A stretch of DNA of 64,000 nt from Bacteroidota bacterium (GTDB lineage: Bacteria; Bacteroidota; Bacteroidia; AKYH767-A; OLB10). The DNA is taken from contig JADKIC010000017.1 of assembly GCA_016721435.1 (NCBI GenBank), positions 24,775 through 88,774 of the forward strand. The letters run 5' to 3'. Of this stretch, positions 21,601 to 32,480 are shown piece after piece. Numbering within the stretch: position 1 is the stretch's first letter; each line of letters opens with the position of its first letter. The notes under the pieces are model-generated. The model made no database searches. It was given only the letters and a program-made list of their open reading frames with translations, and was not told where the DNA came from. A program made the translations under genes and the position numbers.

Positions 21601-22214
21601 CGGCACAAGGCTTCAGTGATTTCACGAATGCAACGGCTACCCGGATTACCTCTCCTGTTGGTGCTCCCACATTAAGCGCCAATGAAATCGTAAAAGCCAT
21701 CGTTAAAAACAATGGTTCAATCCCGATGACAAACCCGCGCTTCAGTTACTTTCTCAATGGCATCCGCTTACAAACCGATACTTTATTTATTACACTCCAA
21801 CCGGGTGACAGTATAGAACATACCTTCTCGCAAACTGCAGACATGTCCGTGCAGAACGATTATACGCTGCACGCACTCGTTACTGCCGGCGACGATGCGA
21901 ATGCCTCTGATGATGTGGCCACCAAAACCATCTTCCAAATTTCAAGCGTAAACGAGAACGTCTCTGCAATAGGACTCAACATCATGCCGAATCCCAACAA
22001 TGGAAAATTCACTATTCAGGTAGCGGGAGTAAGTGGTAAGATGAACATAGAGGTGTATGATGTACAAGGAAAAATAGTATTCAAAAAAGAAGACATGGCT
22101 AACGGAAAAAATTATCAAACCGACATCGACCTGGGAAATATTACACATCAATTGTACTTCATACGTGTTATCAGCGAAAAAGGAACAGGTGTTGCAAAGA
22201 TTGGTATTCAATAA
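18669..22214 (+). CDS. Secreted PNGase F-like glycosidase with two LamG domains, T9SS type A
   Basis: An intact 1,181-aa protein. A signal peptide is followed by LamG 1 (about 30-200), a CARDB-like linker and LamG 2 (about 370-550). A second linker leads into a peptide-N-glycosidase F-like pair of domains (about 685-1000), then a CARDB-like segment and a T9SS type A tail (MPNPNNGKFTIQV ... GTGVAKIGIQ). The PNGase F call rests on ACPVTGCDPWDQAGKI in the first half. In the second half it rests on LSGHGQGNTLNAAEFSQ, LLWKSNC and QSGTWTLSRAGWCPGQG. These enzymes cleave N-linked glycans from asparagine. I could not verify every catalytic residue. Secretion by T9SS fits action on extracellular glycoproteins. 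Confidence 0.87.
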   Translation: MKKFYFRQLLLLVLIFAGRTVNAQYHLNLDGVNDYVRVTYYPALQSATAVTVEAWINATAWKTPIYKGSVICTGNNVGQNNGFDLRAAENGTAEFNLSIAGNWVTATSAPIMQTGTWYHVAGVYSGDSVMIYINGVLRGLTIVSGGMIPSTGNLNIGESPGWTGRSFSGRIDEVRFWNYGRTQSEITSTICSSLTGTEPGLAGYWKLDATNGTITAVNSVAGGNNGTLINASIGSVWVSGDYNCTLSSPDIGAGALVAPVSNFNLTNAEQVSVSITNYSTNPISGFPVSYQIGNNTPVTETVSNPVPPFGTYTFTFTQTADLSTYQNYSFKTYTGLAGDVSATNDTLVKTVSNFAVGTNFGINFDGLDDKITIADAAALNPTTAITVEAWINATTWRNSIADGSIIAKDIDAPNRGYVLRCGKNGSIEFMISDNGSWKSAASPSVMLTNRWYHIAGVFDGSYVILYINGEMIARTPAAALSVSPTDLLIGESPTWSGRTFNGRMDEIRIWNIARSQNDIQSNMATSFAGTEPGLAAYYKLDEGLGNSTVNDATSGANNGTLNNFVLANAWVSGYEQLLNDITVLGLESPNNLNAFSGASRVKVKVKNTGFNAVSGIPVSYSINNGASYTDTILSTLQVNEIYTLNFNKVEDLSALTSANIAVRSTFTNDTDIRNDSAVATLTKPTAGNILVAFNGVQHDFAGNGQTHFRDVLFPEGPENWSQIIMHVSVACPVTGCDPWDQAGKISLFKEGREYELGRFVTPYGKACGPWDIDVTDFKTLLTGKQKLQSFIQVWGPSGWMLTVTFEFIAAPTANPFQKITPLWNTDYHIYGDPNIPYTLPNITILVDAKSNTVSTRMTLSGHGQGNTLNAAEFSQMTHQLNVNGSNAFSHLLWKSNCGSNTCANQSGTWTLSRAGWCPGQGVTPIVNNLTGNVTPGSTATIGYTLQQYTNLLNTGYNGSSHTEPYYRLHAYLIESSDSAQGFSDFTNATATRITSPVGAPTLSANEIVKAIVKNNGSIPMTNPRFSYFLNGIRLQTDTLFITLQPGDSIEHTFSQTADMSVQNDYTLHALVTAGDDANASDDVATKTIFQISSVNENVSAIGLNIMPNPNNGKFTIQVAGVSGKMNIEVYDVQGKIVFKKEDMANGKNYQTDIDLGNITHQLYFIRVISEKGTGVAKIGIQ

Positions 22215-22330
22215 TTCAATTATACCTGAGGATAAAACAGAAGTTGAAATTAAATTGTATTCAAGACTTCTATTCATTTGAATGGCGCCTTGAATAATTA
22301 TTGAAAACCCATCATTTAGCTTTCTAAAAA

Positions 22331-22369
22331 ATGCCCACCTTACTAAAAAGTCCGGTGGGCATTTTTTTA
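22331..22369 (+). terminator. Rho-independent terminator
   Basis: ATGCCCACC (22331-22339) pairs with GGTGGGCAT (22353-22361) around a 13-nt loop and is followed by seven Ts. It lies 117 bases after the stop of the PNGase F-like gene and ends that transcript. Confidence 0.85.
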
Positions 22370-22485
22370 TAAATGAAGCTAGCCTACACTTGTTTAAAGC
22401 ACTTCAAGCCATCGAATATGCCTAGTTAACAATTTGAAGTTAAATTATTTAACTCATCCTTCCTCCCCAACGGTAAAATTTTCCT

Positions 22486-22492
22486 TACTTTG
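22486..22492 (+). promoter_or_regulatory. -7-like element before the delta-60 gene
   Basis: TACTTTG differs from TAnnTTTG by one missing base. It lies 22 bases before the ATG at 22515, which argues against the upstream in-frame ATG at 22434. Confidence 0.45.
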
Positions 22493-22514
22493 TCGTCCTA
22501 TACAAAACCACGCA

Positions 22515-24083
22515 ATGAAAAACATCCACCCTCTCCAACTCTTCCTCTTTCTGCTAGTATTACTGGGAATTACGACTTCCACTACTGCACAAACATACAA
22601 TTATGTCCCTGACTCCACTTTTGATGTCAATGGATTGAAGAGCTTTATCTACTTCAACAATATTGATCGTTCTTACGGCTGCGCATTGCAAACTGATGAA
22701 AAATTGATAATGACCGGACTTAGTAAAAATCCGGGGACAGGATCTTTTGAACTTTGCATTACCCGACTACTCATTGACGGAGAGTTTGACACCACGTTCA
22801 ATGCGGATGGGAATTGTTTTGTTTCGATGGGCAATCAACAATCGATTGGCGGAATGACACCCAAAGTGAAAATTGCACCTGATGGTAAAATTGTTGTAGT
22901 TAACTCGGGAAGGGCAACGGGAGGAGCGAGTCAGGATATGATGATTTGCCGTTTGGACACGAATGGTTATTTAGATACTTCATTCAATAGCACTGGTGTT
23001 GTCTTCATCGATATGCTCGGTAGCAATACACAACCTGATCAGGCGAACGCCCTGGACATCGATGCGGCCGGTAATATCTATGCAGCAGGTGTCACGCGTA
23101 CAGGTACATCTCCATTGGACAATGACTTCGCGGTTGTAAAAATAAATGTGAACGGACAACTTGATCCATCGTTTGATACAGATGGAAAAAAATTATTTAA
23201 TCCGAGTGGATTGGCGGAATACGGACGCAGTATTAAAATACAGAATGACGGGAAAATTGTTTTAGGAGGCAATGCCGGAGCAAATATGTATCTGCTGCGA
23301 TTTGATACCACCGGAACTCTTGACCTTACCTTCAATACTACCGGAACAATAAACATTGTATTCCAACTCAGCTCTGACATGGGCGACATGGATATTGATA
23401 ATTCAGGTCGCATAGTAATTGCCGGAAAACTCAACACAAGCAATAGCAATATCGCCACTGCCCGATTCCTGCCTACAGGTGCACCTGATAATAATTATGG
23501 ATTCAACGGCAAATACACTTTCAACATAGGAGGCGCTGCGAGCACTATAACGTCAATGCATATCCAAAATGACTATAAAATTGTATTGGGAGGATTCAAC
23601 CTCGACACGGCACAGGCCAATAATTTTATGATCACCAGAATCGATACCGGAGGCACTATTGATCTTAGCTTTAATACCATTGGATTTGTCTCACAACCGG
23701 TGTTAGCCGGAAATATTGATGAAGAAGGCAACGGCATGGTGGTGATGAATGATGGAAGGATTATGATGACGGGAACTATAGTTTTTAGCGCTGCGGTTAA
23801 TGAAGACATTGGTGTATTTCGCGTGAAGCCTGTACTGGTCACCGGAATTCAACAACCAAATAACCACACAAGCATTCGCCCTTACCCGAATCCTTTTACA
23901 GATGAATTAATGGTTGTGAGTCGTTTTGAATCCGCTGCTCAGATGAGTGATATTTCCGGGCGCACGGTGTTGAACTTTCAACTTGTTCCGGGAATGAACA
24001 GAATTGATACTGCACAGTTACCTGCCGGGGTATATTTTATCAATGTAGAGGGTGAAAAGGGATTGAAGGTGGTGAAGAATTAA
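22515..24083 (+). CDS. Secreted delta-60 repeat protein, T9SS type A
   Basis: 522 aa from the chosen ATG, which begins a clean signal peptide (MKNIHPLQLFLFLLVLLGIT, ending TTAQ). The body has about six copies of the delta-60 repeat, recognised by D..F...G segments (DTTFNADG, DTSFNSTG, DPSFDTDG, DLTFNTTG, DLSFNTIG). These alternate with strands such as IQNDGKIVLGG. It probably forms a beta-propeller. The C-terminal about 75 residues (YPNPFTDELMVVSR ... GVYFINVEGEKGLKVVKN) form a T9SS type A sorting domain. Intact; ligand unknown. Confidence 0.88.
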   Translation: MKNIHPLQLFLFLLVLLGITTSTTAQTYNYVPDSTFDVNGLKSFIYFNNIDRSYGCALQTDEKLIMTGLSKNPGTGSFELCITRLLIDGEFDTTFNADGNCFVSMGNQQSIGGMTPKVKIAPDGKIVVVNSGRATGGASQDMMICRLDTNGYLDTSFNSTGVVFIDMLGSNTQPDQANALDIDAAGNIYAAGVTRTGTSPLDNDFAVVKINVNGQLDPSFDTDGKKLFNPSGLAEYGRSIKIQNDGKIVLGGNAGANMYLLRFDTTGTLDLTFNTTGTINIVFQLSSDMGDMDIDNSGRIVIAGKLNTSNSNIATARFLPTGAPDNNYGFNGKYTFNIGGAASTITSMHIQNDYKIVLGGFNLDTAQANNFMITRIDTGGTIDLSFNTIGFVSQPVLAGNIDEEGNGMVVMNDGRIMMTGTIVFSAAVNEDIGVFRVKPVLVTGIQQPNNHTSIRPYPNPFTDELMVVSRFESAAQMSDISGRTVLNFQLVPGMNRIDTAQLPAGVYFINVEGEKGLKVVKN

Positions 24084-24127
24084 GAATTCAGAATTCAGAA
24101 TTCAGAATACAGAATTAAGAATTAGGA
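24084..24127. repeat. AGAATTC repeat after the delta-60 gene
   Basis: Four near-tandem AGAATTC/AGAATAC/AGAATTAAG units begin immediately after the stop codon. They belong to the same family as 16382-16495. Confidence 0.6.
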
Positions 24128-24310
24128 GATGTGGTTGAGCAGAGAGGATGCAGGTTGTTTGGGATTTTTGTTTAGGTGTGTGGGGGATGGGCAGAGGAAG
24201 AGACATTTATCTTTGACGGTAAGGTTGCAGTAGCAAATTGGTGTAAGAAGTGAGTAATTTAATCAATAATAAAACAATCGTTGGACGGCTTGAACAGCCA
24301 AAACGAAAAT

Positions 24311-25385
24311 ATGGCGACAATACATAAAATCCCGGTTCAAAAAATTAAGGAAAGCAAAATTGCGGCTATTGATTTTGGAAAATTAGAATTTGGAAAATAC
24401 ATGTCTGACCATATGCTGGTGGCAAAATACAGCAATGGGCAATGGAGTCAGGGAGAAATAGTACCTTATGGACCTTTGCAACTATCTCCTAACATGCTCG
24501 CGCTGCATTACGGGCAAAGTGTTTTTGAAGGCATGAAAGCCTTTCGCATGAAGGATGGAAAGATTTCAATCTTCAGAATTCAAAAACATTTTGAACGACT
24601 ACAGCGCACATTAAACAGAATGTGCATGCCTGAACTCCCCTACTCGCTCTTTGAAGAGGGATTAAAACAATTGATTCAACTGGACCAACAATTTGTTCCG
24701 GATTCGGAGGGAAGTTCATTGTATATTCGTCCATTGCTCTTTGCTACGGAAGAACGCTTTGGTGTCAAGATTTCTGAAGAGTATTTATTCGTCATCATGA
24801 CCGGCCCTGTTCCGCCATTTTACCCAAAACCCATTCGAGTGAAAATTGAAGATCATTATAGTCGCGCTGCAAAAGGTGGAACGGGTACAGCGAAATGTGC
24901 CGGTAATTATGGAGGATCTTTTATGCCACTAAAATTGCACGGGAACAAGGCTTTGATCAGGTATTATGGACCGACCTTTCGGATGAGCTTAATATTGAAG
25001 AATCGGGAACGATGAATGTCTTTTTCCTTATCAATGATAAACTCATCACACCACCTCTCTCAGAAACCATTCTTGCCGGAGTTACGCGTGATGCAATTAT
25101 TGCACTGGCCAGGCACGAAGGTGTAATTGTTGAAGAACGCAAGATATCAGCCGGTGAACTCCTCACTGCACATCAGACCGGGAAACTTCAGGAGGCATTT
25201 GGTGCAGGCACTGCCGCGGTTACAGCAGCTATCTCCACCATAGGAATTAAAGGAAAACCATCGAACTCCTTCAACCGACGGAAATAGTTTATGTATTCGA
25301 TTACAAAAAAGATGACCGCATTAAGAACCGGTGATACTCGGATATTTTTAAATGGAACACCATCATCAATGGAAATAACGAGTAG
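24311..25385 (+). CDS. ilvE: Branched-chain amino acid aminotransferase (five frameshifts)
   Basis: A fold-type IV PLP enzyme that interconverts Val, Leu and Ile with their 2-keto acids. Recognisable parts are LALHYGQSVFEGMKAFR, LYIRPLLFAT and the PLP-lysine segment GGTGTAKCAGNYGGS. After the first shift comes LWTDLSDELNIEESGTMNVFF, and then AFGAGTAAVTAAIS. The frame is lost near 24935, 25258, 25272, 25292 and 25355. Adding one base at each gives exactly 360 codons and an expected ending (ALRTGDTRDIFKWNTIINGN). So many losses of a single base, all reversible, point to consensus error. ATG 24311 is preferred to the TTG at 24281. The gene ends near a strong terminator. Confidence 0.88.
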
Positions 25386-25457
25386 CTGCGACGCTTTGTA
25401 ATCCTTTTATTGCTCTAACAACTCCTTACAATCAGACTTTATTCAGACTTCAGCATA

Positions 25458-25499
25458 AAAAAACGGAGCGTAGCTTAAACCCTACGCTCCGTTTTTTTT
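25458..25499. terminator. Bidirectional terminator between convergent genes
   Basis: A 16-bp arm (six As, then CGGAGCGTAG, 25458-25473) pairs with CTACGCTCCG plus Ts (25482-25497) around an 8-nt loop. It has A and T runs on both sides, so it can serve both ilvE and the minus-strand gene ending at 25513. Confidence 0.88.
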
Positions 25500-25512
25500 C
25501 GCTAAATGCTCG

Positions 25513-28500
25513 TTAAGGATGTACTGAGCCGATAAAGTTAAAGATGTTATTATCCACTATCGACTGATCCACGATATCAACAAATCCATCTCCATTCAGA
25601 TCAGACACCACATACCCCGAACTGAAATTCGAGATATCATTATCCACTACGCCCTGATCGAGAATGTCGATAAAATCATCCTGCGGCATCAGATCTCCGC
25701 TGTAGAAAGCCCAAACACCCGGTGCTATTTCCCGCTGGTTGGAGCCATAGGCTTGTGATGCTGCAGTGGTGAAATTATAGATAGTAGGTGCAGTAAACAT
25801 GATGAGATTTGACCATGTTTGAATTACATTCCGATGATAGATGACGATGTATCCATTTTGTCCGACCACATTTACAGGAAATGTAATTGAAACCTGACCG
25901 TTGGTATTGATGATTGCTGAATCGGCGGCAAGAACAGTAGTCGTAGATAAACCATCACGCAGTTCAACGTAGATCACATCACATTCCGTCGAACTCATAC
26001 CAATACCTGAATTAAGAAGCACAGGTTGCATTCCAGAGATTCCGTCGTAGTACCCTTCAAAAATAGCGGTAATATTAAACGTTGTTCCACCTGTACATCC
26101 TTCGTCCGTTAAACCATCACAATCATCGTCTATGGCGTTACCACACACTTCTGCAGCACCCGGATTAACATCACCATTTGAATCATCACAATCCAGGTTA
26201 TTGAGTGCACCAAATGCTGCTTGCATAGGCGAACAGGTAATGAATGAAGGTGATTGATTATCGCCATATTCATCCTGGTCCGCATCGGGCCATACCGTAA
26301 AGAAATCACCTTCGTCCACCAGACCATCACAATCATTATCGATATAATCGCAGAACTCAGTGTAGCCGGGATTAACAGAGAAACTATTGTCATTACAATC
26401 CGTGCTATCCGTCGTATAACCGGGTAATAATTGGATTGGCAAGCAAGATAAAATACTTACTGCCGGATTACCATAATCATCAAAATCCAAATCCTGATAA
26501 TAGGTATAGAAAACGGCATCTGTATCCACAATTCCATTGCAGTTATCATCTATTCCATTGGTACAATTTTCATAGGCACCGGGATAAACAGTATTTAACA
26601 AATCATTACAATCCAAATTATTAGTTGAATACCCGGAACCTGGATACGTACAAGAAACGATAGCCGGACCTGAACCTGAAACCACATTGACATACTCTCT
26701 GAAATCAAGATCATCAATGGTACTCGACATCCATGTCGACATAAAACTATCATAATAATAAAGCGCACCACCGGCATGAGCTCCGGGGGTTGCACCATTG
26801 CTGCGCCAGAGCCTAATAAAGTCTGAAGAAGGTACTGCTCCTTTGATTACAAAATAATAAGAATTTCCTGCAAGCGCAGGTGTAATGTTCGGAATATTTA
26901 CTGTTTGCCATCCCAATGTATTAATCGTTAAAGCTTGAGAATAGAGTAATGTCCCGCTACCCGGAACTCCTCCCGAATACAATTCGAATACTGCATCAAA
27001 ACTACCATCACTTAATGATTCAACATTAAACTGAATCGAATTCAACATTCCGGTTTGCGCCGCAGTGAAGGTTTGAGCGAGGGAAATTTCCATAAATCCA
27101 TCGTTAAATACCACTTCAGATGCGGTTGTCACTTCACTCGCAGCATCAAGTACAACAGTGCTGACACCTTCTACTCAAATCCATCCTGATCCATGTCTGC
27201 ATACCAGTTCTGAGGTCCGGGATTTGCATCTGTATCAATAATACCATTACAATTATCATCAATCAAATTATTACAAATTTCAATGGCAACAGGATTCACT
27301 GTACTATCAAGATCATTACAATCCGTACTATTAATCGCATAGCCGGGCCCTGGATAAGTACAAGAAACGATAGCCGGACCTGAACCTGAAACCACATTGA
27401 CATGCTCTCTGAAATCAAGATCATCAATGGAACTCGACATCCATGTCGACATAAAACTATCATAATAATAAAGCGCACCACCGGCATGAGCTCCGGGGGT
27501 TGCACCATTACTGCGCCAGAGATACAGCACGTCCGGTGAAGGCACTGCTCCTTTGATTACAAAATAATATGAGCTTCCTGCAATCACCGGTGTATTGTTC
27601 GGAATATTTACTATTTGCCATCCCAATGTGTTAATTGTTAAAACTTGAGAAAAGAGTAATGTCCCGCTTCCCGGGACACCTCCCGAATACAATTCAAATA
27701 CCGCATCAAAACTACCATCACTCAATGATTCTACATTAAACTGAATAGTGTTAAACATGCCGGTTTGCGAAGCGGTGAAGGTTTGAGCGAGGTGATTTTC
27801 CATAAATCCATCATTAAATACCACTTCAGATGCGGTTGTCACTTCACTCGCAGCATCAAGTAAAACAGTGCTTATTCCTTCTACTCCAAATCCATCCTGG
27901 TCGATATCTGTATACCATGAAAAAGGTGTGGATGATTCATACACTTGTATTACTGTACTTGGTGACTGACATAAACCATTACTAACGATGAGACCGTAAT
28001 ATCCTCCGCTATCCACTGATATCGATGATGTTGTTGCCCCGGTGGACCAAAGATATGTTTGCTCGAGTCCGATACCGACTGCATCAATTTCATTCCAGTC
28101 AGGTACAGCGGGTGAATTCAAGGCAATTCTGATTTCAGAAACAGGAAAAGAAGTCAATGGAAAAGTAACATGAAGCTTTCGTGCTACCGAAGGTTGTGGA
28201 GATGCAGTAGCGGTATAAACAACCTCGAAGAGGCCGGTGTTTGGATTCTTCACATACACCGTATCCACCGCGCCGGGGTTATACGTTTCATAAATATCAA
28301 TCAAATTGATGGGTGCTGGATTAGTGTAAGCTAATTGTATATGCTCGCGCTGGTCATCAGTGTTCAGTGAAGCCCAGGCAAAAGATATATCTCCATAAGC
28401 AGGGAATACATTCGGCGCACCTAGAATCTGATAGGCAAACCAGCCCGGAGGAAGGAGATTATACTCAGAACTATAAGAAGTAACGGTGCTGCCATACCGT

Positions 28501-31500
28501 AAATCAATTATTGCATTAGCGGTATCGGCAGAGAGCGTGATTGTATCCCCGGTACAAAAATAGAATGAGGGACTACTATTAATAACGGGTGCCGCAGGAA
28601 CAGGTACCACATTCAAGTGATAGGGCTGGCTGGTTGTTGTACATCCCAGATAATTTGTCACAGTAACGGTATAATCACCTGATGCAGTGGGTTGAATAGA
28701 GTATGTTGTTTCACCTCCTGGTGCCCAGAGATAAGAGAATGCAAAAACCTTTTCCGGATTGTTCACAGGAGTTCCGTAAAAGTTAAGTGATGCATAATTC
28801 ATCAGCAGTAAAGGTCTTTCATCAAATTTATAATATGCCAGTAATCCCGTTGCAGAAGGCAAAACAGGAGATAGTATTCCTGATTGTATTTCAGCTGCAG
28901 TTCGGGGTAGATTCCAGATTCTCACTTCATCCATATCACCGGTGAAATAATTTGGCGCCTCAAGACCATTCGGACGACCGATACTGAAGGAACCAATGTT
29001 CGGATCCGGACCAGTCATGTAGGTTACACTTGCAGTTCTGTTGACTCCATCTACGTAAATAGCTCCGCTTCCCGGCAATATGCTGTAATCTCTTACTACA
29101 GCCACATGATGCCAGTTACCATCATTTACAGCAAGATTGCTAAAAATATAATTATTGCCATACCCGACAAAAGCAGGGTGACCACTCGCATCAATATAAA
29201 ACGCACGTTCTCCTGCTTCCCAAATATTATCATTATTGCTACTCACTACTATTCCTTCTCCTGTACCGGTGGTACGCACCCAAGCCTCGATGGTAAAACT
29301 AGCATCGTTTAGATTGGTGATGTCTGCACCCAAATCAACCCATTGCTGATTACCATTGAAATTACCGGCAAGATTAATTGGATTAACAATAAGTTCAATA
29401 AAATCTCCCTGACAAATAGTATTATTGATGGAAGACGGTATAATAGTAACTGAATCCGCAATATTTTCCAGTACCTGTACGCTACAACTGCTCAGGCAAC
29501 TGTTATCGGCGGAAACACTCACCGTATACGATCCCGCACTTAATCCGGAAATTGTAGCTGTGGTTGCACCGTTGCTCCATTGAAAAGAATAAATAGTAGA
29601 ATTTCCTGTAACAGTTGCCGGCGTGGAAAGCATATTTTTAATGGTTAACCCATCTGCATCACTCACCATTACAACAGGAATAGTAATTGCGTAAATATTC
29701 GCTGCTCCCATATTAACAGGAGGACCCGGGATATTATTTACAATCACCACTCCAACCGCTCCGGCAGTTTGTGCATTGTACACTTTTTGTTCAAAGGAAC
29801 AGGTTCCTCTGTCAATCAATGCCACCTTCCCTGCAAAAAAACCGGGAGGATAAGGATCACAACCCAAATCAGGATTTGAAAAATAAACGAAATCACCTGC
29901 GACAGGATTTTCAAATACATTTGGTCCAAACACAGCAACTCCAACCGGAAACTGCTGTGGCGTCGGTGCTGTAATCTTTAAATTTATAGATGTATTATCG
30001 ACTGTAGCAGTAGCCACTCCATCGCTCTCACCCTGACAAACGAAACTTCCACTACAGCTTAAAGCCGGACCGGGCACATTGGATAAAACAACATTAAATG
30101 TACAGGTAGAAATATTTCCGGCCTGGTCCATTGTTGTAGCAGTAACCGGAGTTATGCCCATTGGGAAAACAGTTCCAGATGGTGGATTTACTAAAAGTGT
30201 ATCGATGGAAACCATAGCATCATCAATGATGGTTCCGTAGTTACCTGCCCAGCCTTCGTTATCTTTTGAACCATGTGTAATTCTTACTTTAGTAACACCT
30301 GCCGGGTATCCGGTAAATGTATGCACAACTTGCTGCCATACCGGAGTTGATTGCACCGGAGCAGCCATACTTCCTAAATTATATGAAGTTAATACAATGC
30401 CTGCTGAATCGAGTAATTCAGCCTTGAAATAATATTCATCCGTTGAAGAACAGCAAGAGGATGCCCGGTACCATTCACTTACATGGATCGGCGGGGCAGT
30501 ATTGAGATATGCACTACTGTAACCCTTTGCAATTAAATCTACCTCCTGAGCCATTTCATCCCACCAATACGAACCACTGAAGCTAAAATTTCCGGAACGC
30601 ACCTCTCCATAAGCGCCAGTATTCGCCCAACCATCTCCACCATTAAGCGTGATAACCCATCCGCTTAAATTCCCGGATTCATTGCCCGGATTAGTCAGTA
30701 AGTTCAACGGAGAAAGTCCACAATTATCAGTAGCGGTGACGTTATAGTTTACTACAGTTGGATTAGCAGTACAAATCCGTATCGTTTGCGGACAATTGAT
30801 CATAGGCGGAATTGAATCATAAAGATTAATGGTCTGCACTAAAACAGTGGTATTTCCGCAATGGTCAATGGCCGTCCAGGTGCGATTCAGGACATAATTA
30901 AATACCCCGGACGAATATAAAACAGAATCCGAATAACTCACCGTTAAAGCCGCATCGCAATTATCAGAAGCAGTAGGCGCAACAATAGCACCGGGCGAAA
31001 TATCATCACTACAGTTTGCATTAAAGACAGTTGGCACATTATCAAAAACGGGAGCAACGTTATCAATGATATTAATGTTTTGAATGACTACTGTAGCGTT
31101 TCCACAGATATCAGTAGCGGTCCATGTACGAATTACTGTATAATTACCATCACATATTCCATCCACAATACTATCAGAAAAAACCACAATGGGTTCACTA
31201 TAATTATCGCTAAAAACAGCATTATCAGAAGGCAACTGGCTATCACAACTGATCGTGGTATCCGCCGGGACGAAAATGGCAACAGGCGGAAGGATATCCG
31301 AATAAATTGCAGGTGTTCCCGGTGTGAAAGCCACACCCCCAAAAGCGGTATTGGTAGGTGCGCTGGCAAGTAATAGCCCTGTAGCACTTAACGCTGAACC
31401 ATTGGAAGTAATATTTGCAGGACTTGACACTGTCACACCTACATCTGTAAACGCATAAAGACTATTCGGCTTGGTACCACTGGTATTTGCAGTAATATAC

Positions 31501-32480
31501 AAATCAACATTACCAGTACATGCATTGAACCAACCCGTCACGCCAAATGCATTGCCGGTTAAGCTACCGCGTGCTGTCCAGGTGGCACCACTATCCGAAG
31601 AGGTATACTTAAGCAATCCACTTGGTGCTGTAGATAATGAAGCTACATACAACACATCAGGACTTGCATTTCCATCTAAATCTAAAAAAACATAGGAATA
31701 CGGATCACCGGTAGTTGTCAGAAAGCCACTTAGATTAGCAAGTGTGTGCGTTCCTGAAACAGGAAGACCTGTTCCCACTGTTACCAATCTGTTGCTGCCA
31801 GAACCGGTTGAAGCATATAACTGATTATTAAATATTCCTATTCCACGGGTATTTCCGGCATTTAAATTCGTAGCTGCGGTAACGTTACCTTGAGGAACGT
31901 AGCCCACACCAATTGTGCCCGGTGCTCCGGCTGTCCAGTAAGCAGATCCATCAATCGTCACCGCTGAACGCAATGCAGTTCCGGAATAGGCTGTGAACAA
32001 TGTAGTTTTGGTATCTGATCCACCACCGGCGTTAATTTTGGCAATAACTCGGGTATTGGTCGGGAAAGTAGTCGCCACACTGGTGGCAACTGCTGCAGTA
32101 CCTGCCGTGGTATTATAACCGGTAAGTGTAAGGAACTGCCTGTCCATTGATAAATTCAAAAAACCTTCAGAGCCGGCCGTGCCACTTTGCGTTACCGCTC
32201 TATTGACAGACCCTGTTCCGGAAACGGCTGTTGCAGGCAACGTGGTTATCAAGTTTCCCGACTGAGCTGTTCCAGATAAATTATATTCTCTGATGAAAAG
32301 TGGTGTAGCCGCACTGGTGCGAGGTGCAACACCATCGCCAATGACCAGTACAGCTAACTTTCCCGGGGTGAACTGAGCTTTAAGAGAGGATAAGTTAACA
32401 AGCGAAAGGGCAAGAAAAAAAATCAACTTAAAACGTAAAGGATGCAGTAAATCATTCATAGTAGGGTATAATTTTCTCAT
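25513..32480 (-). CDS. Giant multidomain secreted protein A (2,322 aa, one frameshift)
   Basis: A signal peptide ends SLKAQ. An N-terminal propeller-like domain (FTPGKLAVLVIGDG..., to about 375) precedes HYR-like repeats (about 400-590). A carbohydrate-binding-like segment with YWWDEMAQEVDL follows (about 600-770), then a PA domain (about 840-945), a LamG domain (about 1030-1195) and a discoidin-like segment (about 1325-1475). A 237-residue tandem duplication comes next. MopE-type metal-binding motifs (DCND....NPG..E.C.N.IDDNCNG.VD) lie in and after it. The C-terminus carries an 'EGYYDG' domain and two EF-hand-like repeats (DLNGDGFVDIVDQ). A single C missing near 27176 breaks the frame, and restoring it gives 2,323 codons. 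No canonical T9SS type A tail is seen. It is paralogous to the next gene upstream. Likely surface or extracellular; function unknown. Confidence 0.82.
26480..27905 (-). repeat. 711-bp tandem duplication inside giant protein A
   Basis: Two consecutive copies (about 27205-27905 and 26480-27205) encode WYTDIDQDGFGVEG..., SEVTTASEVVFNDGF and IDDNCNGIIDTD with few differences. The offset between matching bases is 710, one short of 711 because of the deleted C near 27176. The high similarity suggests a recent duplication of a jelly-roll plus MopE unit. Confidence 0.85.
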
